Shown here piece by piece: positions 54,236-63,400 of a DNA stretch of 64,000 nt. The DNA is taken from the NCBI RefSeq assembly GCF_033949425.1, contig NZ_JAXAVX010000009.1:62001-126000 (forward strand). Direction: 5' to 3'. Within the stretch, counting starts at the first letter, position 1, and every line of letters begins with the position of its first letter. Under the pieces are notes generated by a model. The model was not told the origin of the DNA. It did not search any database and saw nothing but the letters and a program-made list of their open reading frames with translations. The position numbers and the translations under genes were made by a program. This DNA is from Patulibacter brassicae (GTDB lineage: Bacteria; Actinomycetota; Thermoleophilia; Solirubrobacterales; Solirubrobacteraceae).

Positions 54236-54705
54236 GCCCCGTCGCCCGGCCGGCCCGGACGGCCGCCCTGCTGGTCGCCGCGGTCTCCGTCCTCGGAGCG
54301 ACCGGTTGCGCGACGAAGGTCGTCGACGGCGATGCCGCCGGCCACCAGGTCGCGGTGGTCGTGGCCGAGCAGACCGGTCGCGCGGCCGCCGCGCGCTGCA
54401 ACGGCGGCGACGGCGTCCGCGTCGGCCTGCGCCTGCGCTGCGCCGTGCGGTTCGGCGACGGCTCCGTCGCGCCGGTCGAGGTGCGGATCATCGATCGGCG
54501 CGGCGCCTTCGACGTCGTCGCCGGCCTCCCCGGCCAGACGCCGGTGGCCGAGCAGGACGCGCCCGATCCGCCGCGGCGATTCGCGACCGACCCGGTCACC
54601 GGCGCGCCGACGGGCACCACCCCCGGCGACGGGGTCCCGCCCGTCGGGGGGACGACGCCCGCCCCCGGCCCCCCGGCCGCGGGGAGCATCACCACGGCGC
54701 CCTGA
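54232..54705 (+). CDS. DUF4333-like lipoprotein, apparently starting at CTG
   Basis: 157-aa lipoprotein: signal peptide with lipobox LGATGC, then a short domain with a Cys pair (AARCNGGDG and RLRCAVRF) as in DUF4333 proteins, then a Pro/Thr/Gly tail. No ATG, GTG or TTG is placed to include the signal. CTG at 54232 overlaps the upstream stop (CTGA) with GGAGG 7 nt before, in the same geometry as the ATGA/GTGA junctions here. It is the only CTG start I infer in the window. Confidence 0.7.
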   Translation: MSPVARPARTAALLVAAVSVLGATGCATKVVDGDAAGHQVAVVVAEQTGRAAAARCNGGDGVRVGLRLRCAVRFGDGSVAPVEVRIIDRRGAFDVVAGLPGQTPVAEQDAPDPPRRFATDPVTGAPTGTTPGDGVPPVGGTTPAPGPPAAGSITTAP

Positions 54706-54738
54706 GCCACCGGGCGCGGTGCTCTACCTTCCGGCGCG

Positions 54739-55680
54739 ATGCCCGCCGACGCGCTCCTGCCCGCCCCCGGCCCCCGCGCGCGCGGGGACCGACGGGCCGC
54801 ACGCGGGCAGGCGAGCGAGGCCGGGGCCTCCGCCCTGCCGTCCCCCGAGCTGCTCGGGCCCGAGGCGGTCGTGCCGGTGGTCCTGCCGGACGGCAGCGAG
54901 CGCACCGTCCTGCGCCGCGGCTCGGGGGCGCCGCTGCTCCTCGTCCAGGGCATGGCGGCCGGGCACGGCCACTGGGGCCGCTGGTTCCTCGAGGGGCTGC
55001 TCGCCGCCGGGCGGGAGGTGATCTCGATCAACCACGTCGGCGTCGCCGGGTCGTCGCGCTCGCGCGACCCGTACGCGATCGCCGACCTCGCCGACGCGCA
55101 GGCGGCGGCCCTGGACGCGCTCGGCGTCGACGGCCCGATCGACGTCTTCGGGATCTCGATGGGCGGCATGACCGCCCAGGAGCTCGCGCTGCGCCATCCC
55201 GACCGCGTCCGCTCGCTCGTGCTCGGCTGCACCTCGCCCGGCCACGTGCTGGGCACCTGGACCGAGCAGGCGGTCATGGGCGGCCTCGTGGCCGCGTTGC
55301 AGAGCGGCGACGCCGCCCGGGCGATGCGCGCGAGCTGGGAGATCAACGTCTCGCCGGGGTTCGCGGAGCGCACCGACGTCTACGACGAGTTCGTCGCCGT
55401 CACCCAGGCCAACCGGGTGACGCTGCGCGTGATCTCCGCCCAGATGCACGCGATCGGGACCCACGACACCTCCGGCCGGCTCGGCGACATCGCCGTGCCG
55501 ACGACGGTCCTCCACGGCACCGCCGACCAGATGCTGCCCTACCCGAACGCCCCGGTGCTCGCGGAGGCGATCCCCGGGGCGCAGCTCGTGACGCTCCAGG
55601 ACGTCGGGCACCTGTTCTTCTGGGAGCGCCCGGACGACGCCGTCCGGGTCGCCCTGGAGACCGCCGCCCGCGCCGACTGA
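54739..55680 (+). CDS. alpha/beta-fold hydrolase
   Basis: 313-aa hydrolase with nucleophile elbow GISMGG, Asp in HGTADQMLP and His in DVGHLFFWE, so the triad is complete. It has the layout of the 3-oxoadipate enol-lactonase/haloperoxidase-like group. The first 40 residues are Ala/Pro/Arg-rich, so a later start is conceivable. It is 33 nt after the lipoprotein gene. Confidence 0.85.
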   Translation: MPADALLPAPGPRARGDRRAARGQASEAGASALPSPELLGPEAVVPVVLPDGSERTVLRRGSGAPLLLVQGMAAGHGHWGRWFLEGLLAAGREVISINHVGVAGSSRSRDPYAIADLADAQAAALDALGVDGPIDVFGISMGGMTAQELALRHPDRVRSLVLGCTSPGHVLGTWTEQAVMGGLVAALQSGDAARAMRASWEINVSPGFAERTDVYDEFVAVTQANRVTLRVISAQMHAIGTHDTSGRLGDIAVPTTVLHGTADQMLPYPNAPVLAEAIPGAQLVTLQDVGHLFFWERPDDAVRVALETAARAD

Positions 55681-55698
55681 CCGCGCCCGCCCCGTCCC

Positions 55699-55718
55699 GT
55701 CGCGGGCGCGCCCGCGAC
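55699..55718. terminator. hairpin between convergent hydrolase and oxidase-like genes
   Basis: GTCGCGGGC/GCCCGCGAC with a 2-nt centre (effectively 8 bp plus loop). No T run. Confidence 0.6.
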
Positions 55719-55723
55719 GCCGG

Positions 55724-55999
55724 TCAGGTCGCGAGGTAGAGCGTGACGAGCAGGGCGCAGACCCCCGCGACGTACCCGTCCACGAGGAACCGCAGGCCCC
55801 GCGGGGCGTGCCGGACCTCCATGAAGTACGCGGCGATGAGATGGACCTTGACGAAGGCGACGACGAGGATCGCGGCCGTCGCGAGGCGGGCGTCGCCGGT
55901 CAGCAGGAGCCCGTCGCCGAGCGTCCACGAGAGGAGCGTGGCGACGATGAGGATCGACCAGACGAGCAGCGTGGGGCGTTCGATGGGGAGCAGGCGCAT
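55724..55999 (-). CDS. cytochrome c oxidase subunit IV-like protein (NorF/COX4-pro type)
   Basis: 91-aa protein with three membrane helices and the signature VKVHLIAAYFMEVRHAP of the prokaryotic subunit IV family. It is last in the TetR-controlled operon. Its ATG overlaps the stop of the subunit III-like gene by one base (TGATG). No subunit I or II is near, so it may assist a different membrane complex or an oxidase encoded elsewhere. Confidence 0.88.
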   Translation of the reverse strand: MRLLPIERPTLLVWSILIVATLLSWTLGDGLLLTGDARLATAAILVVAFVKVHLIAAYFMEVRHAPRGLRFLVDGYVAGVCALLVTLYLAT

Positions 56000-56577
56000 C
56001 AGCGGGCGAGGTAGAGGAGGGCGAGGAGCACGATCCAGACGGCGTCCACCATGTGCCAGAACGTCGTCACGCTCTCGACCCCCGCCAGCTGCCGGGGGGA
56101 GGGCCGCTCGCGGTCGCGCAGCTCATGGGCGACCGCGCAGAGGGCCGCGATCCCGAGGATCACGTGGGCGAGGTGCAGGCCGGTGAGGCCGAAGTAGAAG
56201 GTCCAGAAGTCGCTCGCCGAGGGGCCGTGGCCCGCGGCGACCTTGGCCTGGTACTCGAACCCCTTCAGCACGCAGAACAGGGCGCCGAGGCCCGCGGCGG
56301 CGAGGAGCAGCCGCCGCGCCGGGCGCACGGCGCCGGCGCGCAGCCGGGTCGTCGCCAGCGCCGCCGCCAGGGAGCTCGCCAGGAGCGCCAGCGTCATCAG
56401 CGCGCCGCTGGCCTGCGACATCGCCTCGTGCCCGGCGATGTAGGTCGGAAGGTCCTCGGCACGGTAGACGAGGAAGGTCGCGAACATCGCGGCGAACAGC
56501 ACGAGATCGCCGAGGATGAAGACCCAGGTGCCCGCCTCGCCGGGGATCCGCCTGGTCGTGGTCCGATCGGTCGCCAT
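55999..56577 (-). CDS. heme-copper oxidase subunit III-like protein (NorE type)
   Basis: 192 aa with five membrane segments as in NorE/short COX3 proteins: GTWVFILGDLVLFAAMF start, FYFGLTGLHLAHVILG and TFWHMVDAVWIVLL. It lacks the two extra helices of full COX3. It is coupled to the subunit IV-like gene and sits 5 nt after an MlaE permease gene. Confidence 0.88.
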   Translation of the reverse strand: MATDRTTTRRIPGEAGTWVFILGDLVLFAAMFATFLVYRAEDLPTYIAGHEAMSQASGALMTLALLASSLAAALATTRLRAGAVRPARRLLLAAAGLGALFCVLKGFEYQAKVAAGHGPSASDFWTFYFGLTGLHLAHVILGIAALCAVAHELRDRERPSPRQLAGVESVTTFWHMVDAVWIVLLALLYLAR

Positions 56578-56582
56578 CGCCG

Positions 56583-57422
56583 TCAGCCGCCGATCGGGAC
56601 GCCGGCGTCGACCGAGTACCAGAGCACCACAGTAAGCGCCATGATCACGTTGCAGAGGACGAGGTTGAGCTTCGTCGCCTGCGCCACGGCCGTCCCGACA
56701 GCCGTCGGTCCTCCGGAGGCCCGCAGCCCGTAATGGCAGGCCACGATCGCGGTGGTGAGGCCGGTGAGCGCCACCGTCGTGAAGACGAATGCGAGGTCGC
56801 GCGGGCTCTGGCTGGCCCAGCTGAACCGGGAGAAGTTCGCGAGGTCGGTCGCCTCGAGGATCACGAGGCCGTTGAGGTAGCTGCCGGCGTAGTAGCCGAG
56901 CAGCACGGCGACGGCGCCGATCGGGATGTAGAGGACGGTGGCCAGCAGGCGCGTGCCGACGACGTAGCGGAGGGGATCCACGCCGGTGGTCTCGTACGCG
57001 TCGATCTCCTGGTTGATCCGCATCGCCCCGAGCTCGGCGGCGTAGCCGCCGCCGACCTTCGCGGTGAAGGTGCAGGCGAACATCATCACCGGCGAGACGT
57101 GGGTCCCGAAGCCGACGATCGCACCCATGTAGTCGGCGGCGCCGAGCGGCGCGAGCAGGAAGTAGCCGGTGGTCTGCGTGATGACGCCGAAGAAGAACGA
57201 CATGAGCAGCAGCAACGGCGTCGTCGTCAGCAGGATGGCCGACGCCTGGCGGAGGATCTCCGCCGTGTAGCGGACGGTTCCCGGAAGAGCCCGGAACGCC
57301 TGGCCGGCGAACGCCGCCAGCTGGCCCGTCTCGACGAGGAACCCGCTGCCGCGGAGCTCCGTGGGCGGGGCGGCCTCGGGCGGGTCCTCCGCCGGGGCGG
57401 TGGTCGTCGTCGTCGTGCTCAT
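56583..57422 (-). CDS. MlaE/YrbE-family lipid transport permease (second)
   Basis: 279-aa permease with the MlaE core: ALPGTVRYTAEILRQ opening, GTHVSPVMMF, MRINQEIDAYETTGVDP (the DALxxxGxDP coupling motif) and a GxxAVG segment. It has five or six membrane helices and a Thr/Pro-rich N-terminus. In Mce/Mla systems two such permeases form the membrane channel of a lipid importer. It lies 5 nt after the first permease. Confidence 0.9.
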   Translation of the reverse strand: MSTTTTTTAPAEDPPEAAPPTELRGSGFLVETGQLAAFAGQAFRALPGTVRYTAEILRQASAILLTTTPLLLLMSFFFGVITQTTGYFLLAPLGAADYMGAIVGFGTHVSPVMMFACTFTAKVGGGYAAELGAMRINQEIDAYETTGVDPLRYVVGTRLLATVLYIPIGAVAVLLGYYAGSYLNGLVILEATDLANFSRFSWASQSPRDLAFVFTTVALTGLTTAIVACHYGLRASGGPTAVGTAVAQATKLNLVLCNVIMALTVVLWYSVDAGVPIGG

Positions 57423-57427
57423 GGCAA

Positions 57428-58282
57428 CTACCCCTTGAAGGAGACCTGGGCGTCCGGGAACAGCGACAGGTACGCGAGGTTGAAGAAGGCGTCGAACCCC
57501 CAGATCAACGCGAATGACACGACGATCGTCTGGTTCACCGCGCGACCGACCCCCTCGGTGCCGCCGGAGGCCGTCAGCCCCTTGTACGAGGCGACGACGG
57601 CGACCATCGCGCCGATGATCACGAAGCGGATCAGCGCCCCGTAGATGTCCAGCGCGGTCAGCGACCCGCGCGTGGAGGCGAAGAGGACCTCGCGCGAGTA
57701 CCCGAACTGGCCCGGGGCCAGCACGGCGTTCGCGAGCTCGAGGAACAGCACGCAGAGCATCCCGAGCACCGGGCAGATCAGGGCGCCGGCGACGACCTTC
57801 GGCACGACGAGCATCCGGATCTTGTCGACGCCGAGGACGTCCAGCGCGTCGAGCTCCTCCCGTGCCTTGCGCGAACCGATGTCCGCCGCCATGGCGCTGC
57901 CGGCCACGCCGGCGAAGACCATGCCCGTCGTCCAGATCGCCATCTCGCGCATGAGGCCGACGATCACGGCGCCGCCCTCGCGGTCCGACGCGCCGAGCAC
58001 CTCGGTGATGCCGCCGAGGACGAAGAACCCGAAGCCGATCACGAAGACGGTCGCGACGACCGCGAGCGGCAGGACGCACCGCTGGACGGTCAGCGACATC
58101 TCCACCACGGCGGCGCGCCAGTAGCCCCGGGGTGGGGTCAGGGCTTCGCGCGCGGCGACGAGGAAGAGCCAGCCCATGCCGCCGGCGGTCCGCAGCCAGC
58201 CGAAGGCCGTCGAGGACGCGACGGCGTCGGCGGCGCGGGGCGGGGCGGGGCGGGGGGGCCGGGTGGCGTCGACGTTGCTCAT
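57428..58282 (-). CDS. MlaE/YrbE-family lipid transport permease (first)
   Basis: 284-aa MlaE-type permease with FAGVAGSAMAADIGSRK, the EELDALDVLGVDKIRML coupling helix and ASGGTEGVGRAV. The ATGA overlap with the preceding membrane-protein gene shows tight coupling. YrbEA-YrbEB order is as in mce operons, but no Mce substrate-binding gene or MlaF ATPase follows or precedes in the window. Confidence 0.9.
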   Translation of the reverse strand: MSNVDATRPPRPAPPRAADAVASSTAFGWLRTAGGMGWLFLVAAREALTPPRGYWRAAVVEMSLTVQRCVLPLAVVATVFVIGFGFFVLGGITEVLGASDREGGAVIVGLMREMAIWTTGMVFAGVAGSAMAADIGSRKAREELDALDVLGVDKIRMLVVPKVVAGALICPVLGMLCVLFLELANAVLAPGQFGYSREVLFASTRGSLTALDIYGALIRFVIIGAMVAVVASYKGLTASGGTEGVGRAVNQTIVVSFALIWGFDAFFNLAYLSLFPDAQVSFKG

Positions 58283-59127
58283 GCGCGGGCCGCCGCGACG
58301 GTCGGGCGGACCGGGTCGAGCGCGATCCCGGCCGTGAGCTCGTGGCGGGCGCGTCGCTCGGTCTCGATCTCGGCGCGGAGGCGCGCGAGCTCGGTCGCGA
58401 CCGCCGGATCGGCGATCGGGAGGGCGGCGCGCGGATCGGGCGACGCATCCCGGTGGATGGCCCGCACGGTCAGCGGCGTCATGGCCATCACCCAGAGGAA
58501 GAACATGATCGTGGGGATCCACCAGGGGTTCAGGCCGTTGTAGGCGAACGGCCCGCTCTGGAACAGCAGGCCGGTGAACCCGGGGAGGAAGCTGAACGCG
58601 ACGAGGAAGCTGAAGTACCCCGACCAGCGCGGGAACACCGGCTGCGCGCGCCGGTCGGCGAGGATCGCCAGACCGGCGGCCACGCACCAGATCTCGAAGG
58701 TCGCGCCCGGCAGGACCCAGAGGAGCCAGAACAGGTCGTTGAGCATCTGCGTGACCTCACCCGGCACGCTGCCGACGCGGAACGCCGCGAGGCCGCCGAC
58801 GAGGCAGAGCAGGATGCCGTTCATGCACGCCGTCCCCGCGGCGGCGATCTGGATGTGGAACAGGATCGGGTGCTGCGGCGCCGCGCGCCGGGTCTGGACG
58901 GCCACGGCCGCGCCCCACACGATCATGAGCGAGGCCCCGAACATCAGCAGCGACATGCCGACCAGCACGCCGGTCTTGTGCTCGGCGTAGGACGCGACGA
59001 CGGTGGCGACGCTCGCCTGGGGGTCGTTGACCGGGATCATGCGCGCGAACCCCGCGACGCCGAGTCCGTAGAGCGCCGTCAGGAGCAGCCCTGTCAGCGC
59101 ACACGTCAGCTGGATCTTCCGGTCCAT
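58279..59127 (-). CDS. multi-pass membrane protein, first structural gene of the MlaE operon
   Basis: 282 aa with about seven membrane segments and a C-terminal cytoplasmic helix rich in Glu/Arg (LARLRAEIETERRARHEL, possible coiled coil). GGAGGAGAG directly precedes the ATG at 59127. I know it only as an uncharacterised type seen beside YrbE genes. It is controlled by the promoter and two operators just upstream. Confidence 0.8.
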   Translation of the reverse strand: MDRKIQLTCALTGLLLTALYGLGVAGFARMIPVNDPQASVATVVASYAEHKTGVLVGMSLLMFGASLMIVWGAAVAVQTRRAAPQHPILFHIQIAAAGTACMNGILLCLVGGLAAFRVGSVPGEVTQMLNDLFWLLWVLPGATFEIWCVAAGLAILADRRAQPVFPRWSGYFSFLVAFSFLPGFTGLLFQSGPFAYNGLNPWWIPTIMFFLWVMAMTPLTVRAIHRDASPDPRAALPIADPAVATELARLRAEIETERRARHELTAGIALDPVRPTVAAARA

Positions 59128-59141
59128 CTCTCCTCCAAGAT

Positions 59142-59157
59142 TGCGACTCAAGTCGCA
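59142..59157. promoter_or_regulatory. TetR operator copy 2
   Basis: TGCGACTC-AAGTCGCA, a 16-bp dyad with one mismatch, 18 bp from the perfect copy and 15 nt before the ATG. Confidence 0.8.
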
Positions 59158-59159
59158 TG

Positions 59160-59175
59160 TGCGACTCGAGTCGCA
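59160..59175. promoter_or_regulatory. TetR operator copy 1 (perfect palindrome)
   Basis: TGCGACTCGAGTCGCA is a perfect 16-bp palindrome starting at the end of the -10 hexamer, so bound repressor would block initiation. Confidence 0.85.
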
Positions 59176-59204
59176 GATTAGAGAGGTGGAGACCGACGCG
59201 TCAA
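59175..59204 (-). promoter_or_regulatory. sigma70-type promoter of the MlaE operon, inside the 3' end of tetR
   Basis: Minus-strand TTGACG (59204-59199), 18-nt spacer and TAATCT (59180-59175). The -10 contains the tetR stop codon TAA. The predicted start point falls within the operators. Confidence 0.8.
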
Positions 59205-59804
59205 GCCGCCGCGCGCCAGCTCGCCCGCCTCGAGGAGATCGAAGCCCTCCTCGAGGATCTGACGGGCGCTCTTGCCGCTCGGGGAGGCGGTGAGCATCGC
59301 CGTCCGCACGACGCCGATCATCGCCGTGGCGAGGACCTGGCTCGTGACGTCGGTGTCGGGGTCAACGCCGGCCGACGCGGCGAAGAGCTCGGCGACGGCG
59401 CGCTCCCAGGCGAGGGTCATCGCCGTGAAGCGCGGCTGGAGGACCGGATCGGTCGTCAGGAGGCGGACGCGCAGGGGGTCCAGCTCGTCGTCGCTGTCCT
59501 CGAAGCTCGTCGCCTCGGCGGTGAGGACGCGCCGCGCTATCGCCCACGGGTCCTCCGCCGGCGACGCCGCGCGGAACGTCGCCCGCATGTCCTCGAGGCG
59601 TTCGACGATGTCGCCGAGGAGGACGTCCTCCTTGGACTCGAACACCCGGAAGAACGTCGCGCGGTGGAAGTCCGACGCGGCCGCGATCTCCTCGACCGTG
59701 GTCGCCTCGAACCCCTGCTCGCGGAAGAGCCGCAGCGCGGCGAGCGTCAGGGCCCGGCGCGTCTGCTCCCGCTTGCGCTCGCGCCGGTTCGGTGCAGCAG
59801 CCAT
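59178..59804 (-). CDS. TetR-family regulator of the MlaE/oxidase-like operon
   Basis: 208-aa regulator. The HTH (about 12-58) includes TVEEIAAASDFHRATFFRVF, followed by an FxSKEDVLL helix and a C-terminal ligand domain. It lies 50 nt upstream of the membrane-protein gene on the same strand, with the operon promoter overlapping its stop codon. It is the natural candidate to bind the twin palindromes. Confidence 0.92.
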   Translation of the reverse strand: MAAAPNRRERKREQTRRALTLAALRLFREQGFEATTVEEIAAASDFHRATFFRVFESKEDVLLGDIVERLEDMRATFRAASPAEDPWAIARRVLTAEATSFEDSDDELDPLRVRLLTTDPVLQPRFTAMTLAWERAVAELFAASAGVDPDTDVTSQVLATAMIGVVRTAMLTASPSGKSARQILEEGFDLLEAGELARGGLTRRSPPL

Positions 59805-59971
59805 CGCGCCAACCTATTCGAGGGGGCTTGGACCCGACGGTCGCTGCACGTCCGCCGGGGCACCGCGGGGCGAGCCCCGCTCACGCCCGAACCGCGGCCC
59901 TACGAGGATGGGCCCTAACTCTGGGGGGTCCCCCGGGGGAGAACGCGGCCTCCCGCACCTAAGGTGCGCCC

Positions 59972-60085
59972 GTGCGCAACACCAGAGCTCTCCGTCGCCG
60001 TCGATCACTCCTGGCGGGGGCGCTGGCCTGCGCCCTGGCGTTGGGCGGCCGGGGCGGCGACGGGGGCGGGTCCGGACAGGAGCGC
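59972..60085 (+). pseudogene. 5' remnant of a secreted or lipoprotein gene
   Basis: GTG at 59972 sits 6 nt after TAAGGT, the geometry of a leaderless gene. The first 28 codons encode an Arg-rich start and a hydrophobic core (LLAGALACALALGG), followed by Gly/Asp repeats typical after a lipobox, but the lipobox Cys position reads Arg. Beyond about 60085 the frame is Arg-rich antisense of the neighbouring ATPase fragment, so the gene is cut. Not certain. Confidence 0.45.
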
Positions 60086-60364
60086 CGGATCGGCCGCAAC
60101 CGCCGGGCCGAGCGCCTCGGCCGCCACGCCGAAGGGCCACGCGGCGACGCCCGGCCGTCCCCGGGCCGGGAGGACGCGGACCCCGTCGTCGAACGTGGCC
60201 GCCAGCGCGCGCACGACGCTCGTCTTGCCCATTCCCACCGCACCGGTGAGCAGCAGCGCGCGCGCCGGCTCGCCGGGTCGGACCGCGGCGCCGCGGCGCA
60301 GCGCCTCGAGGACGGCGCCGCGCTCCAAGAGGGTCCCGCCGCCCTCGGTCGCGAGCCGCTGCAC
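60005..60364 (-). pseudogene. N-terminal fragment of a LuxR-type AAA regulator (truncated)
   Basis: The 119-aa frame begins like large ATP-dependent LuxR regulators (LLERGAVLEALRRG, P-loop GAVGMGKTSVV, AAWPFGVAAEALGP) but ends after about 95 recognisable residues, where family members run to about 900. The end runs into the reverse of the lipoprotein-like start. It looks like a deletion remnant. Confidence 0.55.
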
Positions 60365-60447
60365 GCGGGCAGCCTACGCGCAGCGGACCGCACCGAGGGG
60401 GCCGCGGCGCGCGCGCCGGCGCGCCCCCTTCGTCATCACGCGCCCGA

Positions 60448-63400
60448 TCAGGTGGCGGCGCCCTCGGCCTCGACGGCCTCGCCGTCCTCGACCTCGGCCT
60501 CGAGGAAGTCCGCCTCGATCCGCGTCGCGTCGCGGGAGGTGCCGCGGATGACCTCGTCGGGCGAGCCGTTCTCGAGGAAGCGGCCGTTGCGCATGCCGTA
60601 GTAGACGGCCTGCGGGTGGTGGAGGACCATCGCCAGCGTCGACTGCTCCGGGGTGGGGGAGTAGCCGTCGGTGAGCGCCATCCCGATCTGCGAGATGTCG
60701 AGCAGGTCGCGCACCTTCTCGTGCTCGGACTGGTCGGGGATCGCCGGGTAGCCCCAGGAGAGGCGGCGGCCCTGCGTCTCGGGGATGCCGAACCAGCCGC
60801 GGAGCTTCCAGTGCAGCCACTCCGACAGGCCCTCGGCGGTCTGCACGCCGAGGCCGTGGACGAACAGCTGCTCGGCGTACTCGCCGTCCTTCTCGAGCTG
60901 CGCCATGAGTTCGGTGACCTCGTCGCCGACGGTCAGGGCCTGCACGGCCAGGACGTCGAGCTCCTCCGGCGCGCTCCAGGTCCCGTCGTCCTGCCGGACC
61001 CCGGGACGGAAGAAGTCGGCGCTCGCCATCCGGTCGCCGACCTGCTGGCGCGGGGTCACGAACCGCGTCAGCTCGGTCGCGCGGTCCTCGGGGTCGAGGA
61101 CGACGATCTCGTTGCCGGCGGCGTAGCAGGGGAAGATCCCCAGCAGCGCCCGCGGGTGCAGGTACGTCTGCTCGCGCCACATCCGCTCGAGCTTGTGGCG
61201 GAAGCCCTCGCCGGCGTCCGGGTCCGACGGGTCGCCCTCGATGAGCTTCTTCCAGGCGTCGCCCTTGATGCCCTTGCCGCCCCAGTGGAGCTTGAAGAGC
61301 ACGTGGGTGTCGAGGTGGCGGTAGAGCTCGTCCATGTCGACGGGGATCTCGCGCACGCCCCAGAACGGCGGCTCCGGGATCGGCACGTCGGTGGCGACCG
61401 GGGACCGGACGGTGTCGTCGTCGGTCGGCGGCAGGTCCTTCTCGACCTTCGCCTGGTCGCGCAGCTTGATCGCGCCCGCGCGGATCTCCTCGAGCATCTG
61501 CGGGTGCTCGTCGCGGTCGACCATCCGGTCCATCACGCCGAGGCCCTCGAAGGCGTCCTTGCAGTAGAAGACGCCGCCCTCGTAGGTCGTGTCGTCGTCC
61601 AGGCCGTTGGGGTGCAGCGCGCGGTAGGAGAAGTTGCGGTTGATCGCCGCGCCGCCGATGAGGACCGGGTACTTCAGGCCCTGGGCGTGGAGCTCCTGGA
61701 CGGCCAGCGGCATCTGCTTGGACGTCGACACCAGCAGCGCCGACAGGCCGATCGCCGTGGCGTCGTGCTCCTTGGCCGCATCGAGGATCGTGCCGACCGG
61801 GACCTGCTTGCCGAGGTCGACGACGGTGTAGCCGTTGTTCGACAGGATCGTGTTGACGAGCGACTTGCCGATGTCGTGGACGTCGCCGAAGACCGTCGCC
61901 AGGACGACGGTGCCCTTCGTGTAGTCCGCGGTGCGCTCGAGGTAGTTCTCCAGCTGCGCGACGGCGCGCTTCATCACCTCGGCGGACTGCAGGACGAACG
62001 GCAGGATGAGCTCGCCGGCACCGAACTTGTCGCCGACCTCCTTCATCGCCGGCAGCAGCACGTCGTTGAGCACCGGCACGGCGCCGAGCTTCTCCACGGC
62101 GCGATCGATGTCGGCCTCGACGCCGTCGCGCTTGCGCTTGAGGATGCGGAAGTGCAGCGCCTCCTCCGGCTCCATCTCGGCGGTCGGGTCGACGGCCGGG
62201 CCGGCGTCCTCCTCCGCGCCCTGGGACTCGAAGTGGTTGATGAACCTCGGCAGCGCGTCGTCGCTGCGGTTCCAGACGAGGTCCTCGGCGAGCTGGCGCT
62301 CCGTCGGGTCGATCTCGCCCATCGGGATGATGTGCGCCGGGTTGACCATCGCGAGGTCCAGGCCGGCCTCGACGCAGTGGTAGAGGAAGACCGAGTTCAG
62401 GACCGAGCGGGCCTTCAGGCCGACGCCGAAGGAGACGTTCGACACGCCGAGCGACGTCTTCACGCCCGGCAGGCGGTCGCGGATCTGGCGGATCGCCTCG
62501 ATCGTCTGGATCGCCGAGTCCTTCCACTCCTCGTCGCCGGTGGTGAGGGTGAAGGTCAGCAGGTCGAAGATCAGCGCCTCGGGCTCCAGCCCGTGCTCGT
62601 CGCAGGCGATCTGCTTGATCCGCTCGGCGATCTCGAGCTTGCGCTCGACCGTCTTGCCCATCCCGACCTCGTCGATGGTCAGGGCGATCACCGCGGCGCC
62701 GTGCTGCAGCGCCAGCGGGATGACCTCGTCCATCTTGTCGCGACCGGCCTCGAGGTTCACCGAGTTGACGATCGCGCGGCCGGGGATCTGCTCCAGGGCC
62801 GTCTTGATGACGTCGGGCTCGGTCGAGTCGATCTGGATCGGGGCGGGCTGCGTGAGGCTGATGCGCTTGACCACCTGGCGCATCTGCTCGGCCTCGTCCG
62901 TGCGCTCCGTGAGCGCGACGCAGACGTCGAGGACGTGCGCGCCGCCCTCGACCTGGCCCTCGGCGATGCCGACCAGGGCGTCGTAGTCCTCGGCGAGCAG
63001 GAGCTCCTTCGCCTTGCGCGAGCCCTGCGAGTTCACGCGCTCGCCGACGATCGTGGGCCGCGGCTCCTGCACGAGGTCGGCCGCCCCGATCATCGAGGAG
63101 ACCTTGATCCCGCCGGTCGGGCGCTGCGCCTTCCCGGCGTCGTGCGAGGTCGCGCCGGCCGGCTTGGAGGCGACCCGCTCGGCGATCGCGGAGATGTGCT
63201 CCGGCGTCGTGCCGCAGCAGCCGCCGACGACGGCCACGCCGTACTGGTCGACGAACTCGCCCAGCGCCTTGGCCAGGGGCTCGGGCTGCTCGGGGAAGAC
63301 CGTCTCGCCGTTGACGCCCTGCTGCGGGATGCCGGCGTTCGGGATGCAGTGCACCGGGACGGAGCTGTGCTCGCCGAGGTAGCGGATCGCGTCGCGCATG

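Noticed and set aside
59972..60601. 209-aa secreted protein on the plus strand
   Set aside because: After the first 30-40 residues it is the antisense of the LuxR-like fragment and of the metH end.
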